Part shown: positions 35,776 through 44,971 of the stretch, piece after piece
How positions within the stretch are numbered: the first letter of the stretch is position 1
Layout of the letters: each line of letters starts with the position of its first letter
DNA from: Lentibacter sp. XHP0401
GTDB taxonomy: Bacteria; Pseudomonadota; Alphaproteobacteria; Rhodobacterales; Rhodobacteraceae
Length of the DNA stretch: 64,000 nucleotides
NCBI RefSeq assembly: GCF_025751535.1
Contig: NZ_JAOWLC010000006.1
Span: 161,863-225,862, forward strand
Direction: 5' to 3'
The notes under the pieces: model-generated
The model's input: the letters and a program-made list of their open reading frames with translations, nothing else
Database searches by the model: none
What the model was told of the DNA's origin: nothing
Made by a program: the position numbers and the translations under genes

Positions 35776-36785
35776 TCGCCTGCGACCACTGTTCTTTCGC
35801 TCTGTTGAGAGCAACTTGCAAAATATGGAATCGTTTCTGCCAAGCCTTCTGCGAGCGACACCTTTGGTGACCACCCCAACACGTGAGCAGCTCGGCGGAT
35901 ATCGGGCTTGCGCTGTTTTGGGTCATCCTCCGGAAGCTCGACAAAGCTTATCAACGAGGGTGACTTAATCGTCTTGATAACCGAGCGCGCCAGTTGAAGA
36001 ACGGTAAATTCAGCAGGATTACCCAGATTCACCGGATCACACACTGTATCAGGCGCAGCCATCAGCGCCATCAGGCCATCAAGCATATCGCTGACATAGC
36101 AAAACGACCGGGTCTGGCTGCCGTCACCGAAGACAGTCACCTCACTGCCAGCCAACGCTTGCACAACAAAGTTTGACACCACGCGTCCGTCACTCGGAGA
36201 CATTCTCGGGCCATATGTGTTGAAAATACGTGCAATCCGCGTGCGCACACCGCGCTGAAGGTGAAATTCATGAAACAATGCTTCCACCGCACGCTTCCCC
36301 TCGTCATAGCAAGCTCGCGGTCCAACAGTGTTGACATTACCACGATACGTTTCAGGCTGCGGGCTGATTTCCGGATCACCGTAGACCTCAGACGTCGATG
36401 ACTGAAGAATTCGCGCATCATAGAGCTCTGCCAACTCAAGGAGGTTCAAAGCCCCTATTACGTTGGTTTTAAACGTATGCAACGGATCAGCCTGATACTT
36501 GGGAGGCGAAGCGGCACATGCGAGATTGTATATCTGGCTGACTGGGCCAAACTCGGGCAGAGGCAAAACGATGTCATGCTCGATCAACTTAAAAAGTGGA
36601 TGCCCGATAAGATGCGCCACATTTGCCTTATGCCCCGTGAGGAAGCTATCCAAACAAATAACACTATTGCCATTCGCAATCAGCCTTTCGCACAGGTTGC
36701 TGCCCAAAAATCCAGCACCACCCGCCACTAGAATCCGCTGGTGTTTCTTGCGGCCTCCCGCACCAATCCTCATCAGTTCAGCCAT
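35772..36785 (-). CDS. UDP-glucuronate decarboxylase-like NAD-dependent epimerase/dehydratase
   Basis: This 337-residue extended SDR enzyme shows ILVAGGAGFLGSNLCERL (NAD site), a catalytic SSTSEVYGDP, the Tyr-x3-Lys in ACYDEGKRAVEAL and RIFNTYGPRMSPSDGRVVSN, a pattern characteristic of UDP-xylose synthase. It would turn UDP-glucuronate into UDP-xylose. GGTGA precedes the ATG. It is the first gene of the overlapping operon with galE, GT2 and the GH26-like gene, so the polymer may contain xylose and galactose. A dTDP-glucose dehydratase-like role is a less likely alternative. Confidence 0.86.
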   Translation of the reverse strand: MAELMRIGAGGRKKHQRILVAGGAGFLGSNLCERLIANGNSVICLDSFLTGHKANVAHLIGHPLFKLIEHDIVLPLPEFGPVSQIYNLACAASPPKYQADPLHTFKTNVIGALNLLELAELYDARILQSSTSEVYGDPEISPQPETYRGNVNTVGPRACYDEGKRAVEALFHEFHLQRGVRTRIARIFNTYGPRMSPSDGRVVSNFVVQALAGSEVTVFGDGSQTRSFCYVSDMLDGLMALMAAPDTVCDPVNLGNPAEFTVLQLARSVIKTIKSPSLISFVELPEDDPKQRKPDIRRAAHVLGWSPKVSLAEGLAETIPYFASCSQQSERTVVAGE

Positions 36786-36997
36786 AATCGTTCACCCCCA
36801 TGAAACAATCATTCCGAAGATATGGTCAGGCTGGAAAGGTGGCTCGGTTCAATGAGGCCATGGCGCCAAAGCGCGGCCATCCGAGCAACCCAAATCTATC
36901 CCACCCAAGACTTCGATCACGTACTAATCTAGTTTCAGGTTAGGTATTTCAGTTGGTTTGGGTAACCTAGCAAAACGATATCTCGATCCGCGTAGCC

Positions 36998-37498
36998 CTA
37001 GCTCGGGTAGCCATATTCGCGAACAGCCTCCCAAATATCATGATTGATTGCTGCCAGTTCTGCAATTCCTGCGGATAAATCCTCAGCGGCGGCGGCATCA
37101 AGGTCCTGAGCCTGTCCCATTACAAGTGAGCTCTTTCGATCCGCAATTCGCATCAAAATCGAACGCGGGTTGGCCCCTTCTCCATCAAAGGCATAAATAC
37201 AATGGCTATAATGATTGCGCAGCGCAGATTGTTTTTGAATACGCTTCGTCAGCGCCAGTATCATGTCACGCTCGCCCGCACTTGTGCGCTCAAGCTTTGA
37301 CAGTCGCTCGACCAAGTCGATACGTGCCCGCGTGGTGTTCAACGTCAGAAACACAACAGTGGCCGTTTCCTTATCCATTCCTGAAAGGCCGGCAATCAAA
37401 TGGATAAGCAAGCTTTCAGTGTTTGACCAAGTGTAGTTAAGCTTCCCGATCAACAGCAGGAATGCCTCAAACTCTACAGGCGCCGCCCGCTTGGCCAT
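36998..37498 (-). CDS. Unrecognised conserved-looking protein co-transcribed with the LuxR regulator
   Basis: This is a 166-residue, soluble, mainly helical protein with no signal peptide. I do not recognise a family. Notable parts are KLNYTWSNTESLLIHLIAGL near the front and RNHYSHCIYAF in the middle. It starts 11 bases after the luxR-type gene stop and its GAGGAC ribosome site lies in that short gap, so the two are one operon. The context suggests a helper or sensor in control of the neighbouring polysaccharide or secretion genes, but there is no direct evidence. Confidence 0.72.
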   Translation of the reverse strand: MAKRAAPVEFEAFLLLIGKLNYTWSNTESLLIHLIAGLSGMDKETATVVFLTLNTTRARIDLVERLSKLERTSAGERDMILALTKRIQKQSALRNHYSHCIYAFDGEGANPRSILMRIADRKSSLVMGQAQDLDAAAAEDLSAGIAELAAINHDIWEAVREYGYPS

Positions 37499-37509
37499 AG
37501 CTTATGTCC

Positions 37510-38244
37510 TCACGTTTGAGCACGTTGCCCCAAATACCAAATCGCTGCTTCCGTTCGGTTGTGTAGGCCCAACTTTGCAATGACATGATGCATATGCAGC
37601 TTGACGGTATGCTGAGACAGGTTCAATTCATCGGCAATGATCTTGTTCTGCTTTCCCTCGGCAGCACAGTGTAAAACCTGCAACTCGCGCTCTGTCAGAT
37701 GGACATCGTCCTCGGGAACATTTTCTCCAGCTTTACTATCAGCAGCTTTAATCTCTGTTTCGGAGTTTACCTCACCTTCACCTGAAAGCGTTTCAACTTC
37801 GGTAACAAACAATTCAGCGGGCACGTATTTTTCACCACACACAAGAAGTTGCAATACCGACAGCCAGCTATCAATTTGCAGGTTCATCGGCAAAAAACCA
37901 ACCAGCTTCGAAGCAAATTGTCCGCCATCAATCCTGATCAAGTTACGGGCCACTTCCGGCTTTTGATACGCCAACACAATATTGGCTTGCGGGAATTTCG
38001 CGATCAACTGGGGAAGGGTCTTCAGTAAATCCTTCACCAAAGAGTCGTCCACGATAATTATCCGCACAGAATGTGCCTGTGACTCCTCCATGAAAAGCGG
38101 CTCGTTCAGTGAGGCCACCCGTGTAAAGCCCAGGCAAGGCATCTCGGTTTCCACCAGCCGAATGACTGTATCTGAAAACCTCATTTGGTTACCGACAAAA
38201 AAGCCACTAATTTCTTTTGAATCTGATTTCTTAAATATTAGCAT
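37510..38244 (-). CDS. LuxR/CsgD-like transcriptional regulator
   Basis: This 244-residue regulator has a degenerate receiver-like N-terminal half (VRIIIVDDSLVKDLL, ANIVLAYQKPE, GFLPMNLQIDSWLSVLQLL) and a clear LuxR-type DNA-binding domain at the end (LTERELQVLHCAAEGKQNKIIADELNLSQHTVKLHMHHVIAKLG). A full acidic pocket is not evident, so control by phosphorylation is doubtful; the layout recalls CsgD-type biofilm regulators. It sits between the polysaccharide operon and the type I secretion locus, and shares its upstream region with the latter. That makes it the likely regulator of one or both. Confidence 0.85.
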   Translation of the reverse strand: MLIFKKSDSKEISGFFVGNQMRFSDTVIRLVETEMPCLGFTRVASLNEPLFMEESQAHSVRIIIVDDSLVKDLLKTLPQLIAKFPQANIVLAYQKPEVARNLIRIDGGQFASKLVGFLPMNLQIDSWLSVLQLLVCGEKYVPAELFVTEVETLSGEGEVNSETEIKAADSKAGENVPEDDVHLTERELQVLHCAAEGKQNKIIADELNLSQHTVKLHMHHVIAKLGLHNRTEAAIWYLGQRAQT

Positions 38245-38981
38245 CGCAGATTACCCCCCTTGGTAGTCGCTTTAGACAGCTCGCTGAATATACGGCCAGC
38301 CTTTGCGCTCGAGATGCATCAGTGCATTTGGTGAACTGGAAAAAAGCAACAAGTTAAAGAGCCGAGAGAAAAAAACTCTCGGGTGAAGCCTTGTAAACAA
38401 AGCGATTATTTACGCAAATTCCCCCACCGGGCAGACGTTAATAATTTGTTTACCAACGTCACTATAACGCAGACTACGGCGATTGTCCGCTCATTTTTCT
38501 GAAAACGCCCTAGAACCAACGGCTAATTGTGTTCTGAATGTGTCGGGGTACACCTCTCGTCCCTTGGCATTTCGATGCTAACCTAAAGAGCAGGATCGTG
38601 AGTTTTACAGCTTGAAAACAACAGGCTAACAGAGCGCGTATTTCTAAACCCTTTATCTAGCTTAACGGATGCCCCCGGCTAGAGGAAGCTATGCAAGTCA
38701 CGATTTGAAACGTGATGGCAGATGCCTGTTCGGCATTCGCCCAGGCCGAAAAGGGGCTCGCTGAAAACGCGAATCGCCTGCTTCGAACCTGACAAAAAAC
38801 AGCGGAAGGGGGGCCTCTCACAAACACAGAGATCGCACAGCTTTTCTTGGGTGAGCATTGGATCGAGTCATCGTCCAACGCAACCAACCGAACGCAAACT
38901 TCTTTTGAAAAACATCTGCACGTTGGTCGCTTTGGATAGAGTTGCGATCCCGTAGATGTCTCAATCATACGGAGATACAAA
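38245..38981. other. Divergent regulatory region between luxR-type gene and the secretion locus
   Basis: About 740 bases without a credible gene. It holds the divergent promoters of the LuxR gene and the ladder-protein gene, an inverted repeat at 38362-38382, and a smaller TCACG/CGTGA repeat near 38700. The length and repeats suggest complex regulation. Promoter boxes were not assigned. Confidence 0.5.
38362..38382. repeat. Inverted repeat CCGAGAG-A7-CTCTCGG
   Basis: Seven-base arms pair perfectly around a loop of seven A residues, about 120 bases upstream of the LuxR-type gene. No T-run follows on the plus strand. On the minus strand the loop reads T7. It may be an operator or a leader hairpin. 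Confidence 0.5.
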
Positions 38982-40703
38982 ATGAAACGGACACCATTTT
39001 ACATGAAAGATCACGGTCACCAAAATCAGGACCAGGATCAGGATCAAGCCCAGCTTCAGGCGCAAGCCGAGCTTCAGGCCCAGCTGCAAGGGCAAGGTCA
39101 GGCCCAATACTCCTCGAGCGATAACGACAACGACAACGGAAATCTCAACGGGAATGGCAACGGTAACGGTAACCTGAATGGCAACGGCAACCTGAATGGA
39201 AACGGGAATGGCAATGTCAACGGTAACGGCAACGCTAATGGCAATGCCAACGGAAATGCTAACGGAAACATGAACGGCAACCTGAATGCCAACGGGAACT
39301 TGAACGGGAACCTGAATGCCAACGAAAACACAAATACATCCGACGTAGATGTTGATGTCGATATTGATCTCGACATGGCAGGATGGGTGCCTACTGATGA
39401 CGACTTCGCAGACATTGATCTGGACGGGTCGACAACAGGTGACTTCATTATGGCGCACGGTGATCTGAATTACAGCCCCGGCGATGACATGAACATTGAA
39501 GACATCCTGAACGATGCTCTGAACGGTGCTGGCAATGACTCCGCTACAATCAACGCGCAGGCCAACAAGCTGACAGACAATGACAGTTTGAAGAATGTGT
39601 CAAACGATGGCAGCCTGGACCAAACCAACACCTCCAAGGGCGGCTTTGCTCATTCTGATGACGGCATCTCGGCCGGTGCAGACGGCGGCAAAGGCGACGG
39701 AACAGCCAACGCGACTGGCGGTTCTGCACTTGGCGGCCTCGGTATCGGAGGTGCAGCAGGTGCAATGGGCGGAACCAGCGGAACGGCTGGTAACGGCAAC
39801 GCAGCTGGCGGAACGGGTGCAACTGGCGCAGCGGGTACAGCTGTTGGGCTAGGTGTGGGTCTTGGCGGCGCGTCCTCCGATGCCGATGCTGATGGTGGTA
39901 ACGGCGGCGACGCCGCATCTGTTGCCGCTGCTCTGGGTATTGGCGCGGGCCTTTCCGATGCAAATGCTGATGGCGGCAATTCCGGTGATGCAGGCGGCGT
40001 GGGCGTGGGCCTAGGCGCAGCGGGTGCCGGAGCTGACAGCAGCAACACGGGCGATGCCGGTGCAATCGGCGCAGGCCTTGGCCTTCTTGGTCTCGGCGTA
40101 GCGGGTGCCAATAATGGCTCAACAGGCGAAGCCGATGCAGACGCGCTTGGCGCCGGAATGGGCAATGGCTTGGGTGCAAGTGGTGACGGCGGCGACGCTG
40201 GTGCTATTTCAGGAGCCATGGGCGCTGGTGCAGGAGATGCCGATGCAGGTAATGCAAACGGCGGCGACGGTGGAGCCGCGGGCGCAGCCTCTGGTGCATT
40301 CAACAGCACAGCTGGTTACGGCGGGGAAAACCTCGCAATCGGCGGCGCTGGTGGCGACGGCTACGGCGGACACGCCTGGGGCGGTGACAGCGGCAACGCC
40401 TTCGGTGGACAAGCTATGGTTGGCGGCGTGCAAGCCGGCGGTGGCCATGCTGGTAACAGCGGAGACGCCTTTGCTGGCGGCGGCGGTGCCGGTGGCAACG
40501 CAGGCATGTGGGGATCAAACAACGGTGACGACGGTTACGTCACTGGAGAGTCCTTCGCATCGGCTGCTTCGCAGATCGACACTTCGGCGTTCAACCAAAC
40601 CATCGTGCAAGGTGCGAACGTGCTCGGTAACACTGTCGATATGACAGTTGTCGGTGGCTCGTTCAGCTCCAGCTACATCGGTGATGATGGCGATGGCGCA
40701 TAG
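38982..40703 (+). CDS. Low-complexity Gln/Asn/Gly-rich protein, probable type I secretion substrate
   Basis: This 573-residue protein has no signal peptide. Residues 14-42 have Gln at every even position except 30; residues 48-118 have Asn at every even position, 36 in a row, alternating with Gly, Leu or Ala; residues 121-131 alternate Asp with Val/Ile/Leu. From about 290 to 445 there are Gly/Ala-rich repeats of roughly 20-25 residues (GGNGGDAASVAAALGIGAGL, then similar). The last 45 residues (FNQTIVQGANVLGN, MTVVGG) are less simple and may hold the export signal. GGAGA precedes the ATG. It heads a gene set with a second repeat protein, an ABC exporter and an HlyD adaptor. An extracellular adhesive or amyloid-like fibre role is inference. 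Confidence 0.82.
   Translation: MKRTPFYMKDHGHQNQDQDQDQAQLQAQAELQAQLQGQGQAQYSSSDNDNDNGNLNGNGNGNGNLNGNGNLNGNGNGNVNGNGNANGNANGNANGNMNGNLNANGNLNGNLNANENTNTSDVDVDVDIDLDMAGWVPTDDDFADIDLDGSTTGDFIMAHGDLNYSPGDDMNIEDILNDALNGAGNDSATINAQANKLTDNDSLKNVSNDGSLDQTNTSKGGFAHSDDGISAGADGGKGDGTANATGGSALGGLGIGGAAGAMGGTSGTAGNGNAAGGTGATGAAGTAVGLGVGLGGASSDADADGGNGGDAASVAAALGIGAGLSDANADGGNSGDAGGVGVGLGAAGAGADSSNTGDAGAIGAGLGLLGLGVAGANNGSTGEADADALGAGMGNGLGASGDGGDAGAISGAMGAGAGDADAGNANGGDGGAAGAASGAFNSTAGYGGENLAIGGAGGDGYGGHAWGGDSGNAFGGQAMVGGVQAGGGHAGNSGDAFAGGGGAGGNAGMWGSNNGDDGYVTGESFASAASQIDTSAFNQTIVQGANVLGNTVDMTVVGGSFSSSYIGDDGDGA
39021..39374 (+). repeat. Period-2 residue ladders encoded by 6-base repeats
   Basis: The DNA is built from 6-base units: CAG/CAA alternating with another codon (39021-39107), AAC/AAT alternating with GGC/GGT, CTG or GCN (39123-39335), then GAT alternating with GTT/GTC/ATT/CTC (39342-39374). 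Synonymous codons vary within the arrays, which argues for selection on the protein pattern and not for fresh slippage alone. Confidence 0.85.
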
Positions 40704-40721
40704 GTCCTAGCCCAAACAAGC

Positions 40722-40751
40722 GTCTGAGCCTGGGGTCCCCTAGGCTCAGAC
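40722..40751 (+). terminator. Strong intercistronic hairpin after the ladder-protein gene
   Basis: GTCTGAGCC and GGCTCAGAC pair perfectly, and the interior TGGGG/CCCCTA can extend the stem, 18 bases after the stop codon. A weak ATTTTA follows. It could partly end transcription or protect the first gene's mRNA, giving more of the abundant secreted protein than of the exporter parts downstream. Confidence 0.6.
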
Positions 40752-40844
40752 CTCCATTTTAGAGCGCTCGTTTCGAGCAATTTTTACAAACTCATACCCT
40801 ACAAGATCGAGATGCAAACCATTTAACTTGAGAGCGAGGCTACG

Positions 40845-42911
40845 ATGCTACTGGATAGAGTAACCGAAATGGTTGCCCATATGTTCGGACACTTCCACAT
40901 AGCTCTGGAAGAAGCACGGATGCGCGATGCGTATGACAAGTTCCAAGCACTTCATTCAACCGAGCAGGAATTGGAAGCACTCGACGCAGCAAACATCACC
41001 TTCAATTCAAAATACACACTCGATGGCTTCACGCCGGACATCAACTATTCCGATGCAGGTCCGGAAAGTCCAAACGGACAGATCAGCGCGCCGTATTACT
41101 ATGGATATTTTCTAGCGGTTCCCAATGCTGCTCAACTTATTGCCTCAAGTTCTAGCAATATCAAAATTCCGGATCAACCTATGATTGAAGGCCGCCCGCT
41201 TCTCACTCTGGAGCCTCCTTCCAGCGTCGCTGTCATTACTTATCAATATGCATTTCTTGAAGACAACGACCTCTTTTTTAGCGGTGAAAGCGAGATCGAA
41301 TTTAGCGACCCATCAGAGTTTCTTGCCGAGTTGCAGGCTCTTCAGGTTATAGCCCAGGCGATCACAGCACCATTAAGTGCCGATATGATTCACCCGGGCG
41401 AAAACGCAAACGACGATGCAATCGCTCTATTCGATCAAATAGCAACAGTCGAAACCACCACACTCACGGGACTCACATCAACCCTGTTACACGGGGCTGA
41501 TGCCTCGGGCTTGCATGTCAATGGCGAGTTGATTGATGAAATTCCATCTCTCGAAGACGTTATGCCTGCCTTCATGGCAACGAGCGATGCCATCTCCGAA
41601 GGTGCGCCAAACGAGGTCTCTGAAGTAGATGGCACTAATGAAGATGATTACGAATGGCCCGATCCGTTCGAGGGGCTTAACAGCATCACTGGCACTGAAG
41701 ATGCGCCTGAATTCGAAGATGGCCATACGGTCGTTGCGGGTGCAAACACGCTGATCAATGAAGTCTCGATCAACTCTGCATGGCTCGACGCATCTGTAAT
41801 TTCCGTAATGGGTGATGTCGTGAACCTTGATATCATTTCCCAGATCAACCTTTTGGTTGACCGCGACACTGGCAGCCTTGGCGAAGAACTGGAGTCTACC
41901 ACTCTAAACGCAGCGGCCATGAGTTTCTCAAGCTCGACCACCGTTCCAGACCCTTCAGGAGAAAACTCCACAGGGACAACTGGAGCAAGCGTAGGCAGCA
42001 ACAATTTTGTGCTGCCCTCGAACTGGGCCATCACAAGAATTGACGGAGATCTTATTAACTTAAATCAAATCAAACAATATACCTTTCAAACCGACAACGA
42101 CATTGCAGATGCCAGCTTCAGCAGCTCTAGCACCTATATCGGCTTGGGCAACAACACAGTCGTGAACTTCACCAATTTGGCCGAACTGGGCTATGGCTAT
42201 GACCTCATCATGATTGGGGGCAACATGATCTCCGTGAACTGGATCAGCCAGTGTAACGTGTTGATCGACAATGATACGATGTCATACACAGGGTTTACGC
42301 CAACAAGCCTAAGCGGCGGTGACAACCTTCTTTTCAACGGCGCACAAATCAACGGTGTCGGGTTGGACACCTACGGCACAATGCTAGACAGCTTCGCCAG
42401 CGCCGCTAACGGCCTTGCCACAGGTGCTGCAGATATCGGAACAAGTGTTGCGCATGACAGCCTGTTTGAGGGCATCGAGGTTCTCCGCGTTCTCTACATC
42501 GAGGGCGACTTCACCACCCTTAACTGGATCGAACAAACCAACGTGCTTGGCGACTCCGATCAGGTGCATTTGGCTTTGGACAATTTTCAAGCCGCAACGG
42601 ACGCCGAGATCAACGTAACCGCTGGATCGAATGCTGTGGTCAATCTTGCCTCTATCAATGAATACGGCGTAGATTCCACGGTAATGGTCGGCGGCGATAC
42701 CTATGATGATGCAATGCTGTATCAAGCAGAGTTCATCGATACCGATGCGAATCCATTAGGTGTGAACATGCCCGCCCTCGCATCAGAAGCCGTCGCCTTT
42801 TTGGCCGAAGGCATGATCGGCCCCAGCTCAGAACCAATGGATGCACCCATAGTGGCAACAGCACCCGAAAGCACCATGTCGCCAGACCTGATGCAAACAA
42901 TGCTCGCGTAA
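40845..42911 (+). CDS. Repeat-containing probable type I secretion protein
   Basis: This 688-residue protein has no signal peptide. After an N-terminal helical part (DRVTEMVAHMFGHFHIALEE) the second half carries about four diverged repeats of 80-100 residues. Each has a form like AGSNAVVN-A-IN-G, then VMVGGD, then an LNWI-QTNVL-D-D end (seen at SINSAWLDASVISVMGD, GNNTVVNFTNLAELG, GGDNLLFNGAQINGVG, AGSNAVVNLASINEYG). It lacks the GGxGxD calcium nonapeptides of RTX toxins. It lies between the ladder protein and the exporter; GAGG precedes the ATG. The tail of the ladder protein shares a similar Q-NVLGN element. It is probably a partner substrate or assembly factor exported by the same machine; the role is unproven. 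Confidence 0.78.
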   Translation: MLLDRVTEMVAHMFGHFHIALEEARMRDAYDKFQALHSTEQELEALDAANITFNSKYTLDGFTPDINYSDAGPESPNGQISAPYYYGYFLAVPNAAQLIASSSSNIKIPDQPMIEGRPLLTLEPPSSVAVITYQYAFLEDNDLFFSGESEIEFSDPSEFLAELQALQVIAQAITAPLSADMIHPGENANDDAIALFDQIATVETTTLTGLTSTLLHGADASGLHVNGELIDEIPSLEDVMPAFMATSDAISEGAPNEVSEVDGTNEDDYEWPDPFEGLNSITGTEDAPEFEDGHTVVAGANTLINEVSINSAWLDASVISVMGDVVNLDIISQINLLVDRDTGSLGEELESTTLNAAAMSFSSSTTVPDPSGENSTGTTGASVGSNNFVLPSNWAITRIDGDLINLNQIKQYTFQTDNDIADASFSSSSTYIGLGNNTVVNFTNLAELGYGYDLIMIGGNMISVNWISQCNVLIDNDTMSYTGFTPTSLSGGDNLLFNGAQINGVGLDTYGTMLDSFASAANGLATGAADIGTSVAHDSLFEGIEVLRVLYIEGDFTTLNWIEQTNVLGDSDQVHLALDNFQAATDAEINVTAGSNAVVNLASINEYGVDSTVMVGGDTYDDAMLYQAEFIDTDANPLGVNMPALASEAVAFLAEGMIGPSSEPMDAPIVATAPESTMSPDLMQTMLA

Positions 42912-42924
42912 CAGGGAACCAAAA

Positions 42925-44970
42925 ATGACACTCAACGATCCCCGAGGTTTCGCCGCATCAGAGGAGCTCTCAGCTCTCAAAGATGATGAAAAGCCCAATG
43001 GAAAAGCACGTGCAAAACGCGCTGATCCGCTTCCCCTAAGGCCAGATCAGCGCGTCAATCCCCAAAAAGAAGCGGTTTTTCAAAGCAAGCGATCAATGGC
43101 CCAAGGCTTAGGTGGAGAACAGATTGAAGGCAGCACTGGACCCGTTTTGAAGACTGGCGGCGCGGGGAAGCCACCAAGAGATGCTGGTGGCGGCAAAGGC
43201 GGCGGCGGTGGTGGCGGGTCGTCAAACTTCCACAAACGCGCAGCTCCGGATCAGTTTTTGCAATCACTTAACAACGGAACACGGGTTGTGAAGCGTAATC
43301 TGAGCTTCGTCATGCTGCTGACTTGTGCAACCAATTTGTTGGTTCTCGCGATCCCGATCTACCTATTCCAAATCTCTGACCGTGTTCTGACGAGCCGTTC
43401 ACTCGATACCCTCATTATGCTGACTGTGGTCATCGTTGGGGCCGTCGTCTTGCAAGCTATTTTTGATGCCGTACGCCGCTTCATCCTTATGCGGACTGCC
43501 GTTGAAGTTGCCGTCAGAATGGGCGCGCCTGTCTTGAGTGCTGCGGCTCATGCCTCGCTTCATGATAACGGGCGGCAATACCAAACCCTTGGTGATCTTC
43601 AACAACTGCGTGGTTTCCTGACATCAGGCACGCTCATATCGTTTCTGGATGTGCCATTTGCCCCCCTCTTCATCTTCGCGATTTTTCTGGTTCACCCTCA
43701 TCTCGGAATGATCGTTGTTGTCACTGCAATTCTGCTGATGATCATCGCGTTCATCAACCAGAAGGTAACGGCCAAACCATTTGCAGAAGCCAATATCGCC
43801 CAGAGCAAAGCCAACATGCATCTGGATTCCATGTCGCGAAACAGCCAGATTATCAACGCTCTTGCCATGGTCCCCGAAGCGGTTGCACTTTGGGGGCGCG
43901 ACACCGCAGATTCCCTGCGCGCGCAAGTTAGTGCGCAAGACCGCAATATCGCATGGGCCGCCGTATCACGGGCCGCACGACTGCTTACTCAAATAGCCAT
44001 GCTTGGCTGGGGTGCGTTTCTTGCCATTCAGGGCGAAATTACTGGCGGCATGGTCATCGCCGCGTCGATCATTGCAGGGCGCGCACTGGCTCCCATCGAG
44101 GGCTCCATCGAAGGCTGGAACGGCTTTATACTCTCGCGCGGGGCATATGACAGGGTCCGCTCGCTCATGCACAATTCGGTTCAGCGGTTCGAAAAACTTG
44201 TCTTGCCTAATCCCGAAGGCCGCCTCAACGTTGAACGCCTTCTCTTTGTCCCTGTCGGCACCAAACAAGTGATCCTGAATGGCCTCACCTTCAGTCTCAA
44301 TCCTGGCGAGTCACTGGGCATCATTGGCAATTCTGGCGCAGGTAAAACAACCTTGGGCAAAATGCTCGTGGGGTCCATCCTGCCAACCTCGGGCAACGTG
44401 CGGCTAGACCTGATGGATCTACGCAATTGGGACACACGGCAACTGGGCGAAAATATCGGCTACCTGCCACAAGATGTTCAACTTTTCCCTGGAACGATCA
44501 AGGCCAACATTGCCCGTATGCGCACCGATGCCCGTGACGAAGATGTTCACCGTGCTGCCCTTTTGGCCGATGTTCACGATATGATTGCGATGCTACCGCA
44601 TGGCTATGAAACCGTCGTGCAGGCCGATGGCTCCCCACTTTCGGGAGGCCAGAAACAACGCGTTGCACTCGCGCGCGCATTCTTTGGAAACCCTCGTTTC
44701 CTTGTGTTGGATGAACCGAACTCAAACCTCGACGCCGCGGGAGACCGTGCCCTTGCCAATGCCATAAAACACGCAAGCGAGAACGGTATCACAGTTGCCG
44801 TCATCACCCAAAAGCCCTCGCTTCTGAGCGTTGTGGACAAGATCATGCTTATGGCGGATGGCAACATCGCCCTGTTTGGCCACAGACAGCAAGTTCTTGC
44901 ACAGCTCGCACAGCGAAATCAGCCTGGCGGAAACCTTCCTCCAAGCCAAAGCGGAACCGGAGGCCATTAG
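42925..44970 (+). CDS. Type I secretion ABC permease/ATPase (PrtD type)
   Basis: This 681-residue exporter begins with an unusual disordered, charged and Gly-rich stretch (about 1-110, including a run of Gly near 85-95). A six-helix transmembrane domain follows (NLSFVMLLTCATNLLVLAIP onward), then an ATPase domain: Walker A GNSGAGKTTLGK at about 470, signature LSGGQKQR at about 571 and Walker B FLVLDEPNSNLD at about 592. No C39 peptidase domain is present, so substrates are not cut at a double glycine. It moves unfolded proteins through the HlyD adaptor and a TolC channel. It starts 13 bases after the repeat-protein gene and ends one base before the adaptor ATG. Confidence 0.92.
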   Translation: MTLNDPRGFAASEELSALKDDEKPNGKARAKRADPLPLRPDQRVNPQKEAVFQSKRSMAQGLGGEQIEGSTGPVLKTGGAGKPPRDAGGGKGGGGGGGSSNFHKRAAPDQFLQSLNNGTRVVKRNLSFVMLLTCATNLLVLAIPIYLFQISDRVLTSRSLDTLIMLTVVIVGAVVLQAIFDAVRRFILMRTAVEVAVRMGAPVLSAAAHASLHDNGRQYQTLGDLQQLRGFLTSGTLISFLDVPFAPLFIFAIFLVHPHLGMIVVVTAILLMIIAFINQKVTAKPFAEANIAQSKANMHLDSMSRNSQIINALAMVPEAVALWGRDTADSLRAQVSAQDRNIAWAAVSRAARLLTQIAMLGWGAFLAIQGEITGGMVIAASIIAGRALAPIEGSIEGWNGFILSRGAYDRVRSLMHNSVQRFEKLVLPNPEGRLNVERLLFVPVGTKQVILNGLTFSLNPGESLGIIGNSGAGKTTLGKMLVGSILPTSGNVRLDLMDLRNWDTRQLGENIGYLPQDVQLFPGTIKANIARMRTDARDEDVHRAALLADVHDMIAMLPHGYETVVQADGSPLSGGQKQRVALARAFFGNPRFLVLDEPNSNLDAAGDRALANAIKHASENGITVAVITQKPSLLSVVDKIMLMADGNIALFGHRQQVLAQLAQRNQPGGNLPPSQSGTGGH

Positions 44971-44971
44971 G

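Noticed and set aside
38961..39458. Minus-strand open frame with long Val/Ile/Ser repeats opposite the ladder protein
   Set aside because: It exists only because the 6-base repeats leave no stops on the other strand; the plus-strand frame has the ribosome site and operon context.
39550..40309. Two long minus-strand frames (Pro/Ala-rich and His/Arg-rich) opposite the Gly-rich repeats
   Set aside because: Gly/Ala-rich GC-rich coding DNA gives such stop-free shadows; no start signals or recognisable domains.
40845..42911. Classing the 688-residue protein as an RTX toxin
   Set aside because: No GGxGxDxxx nonapeptide arrays were found; only a different, longer repeat is present.
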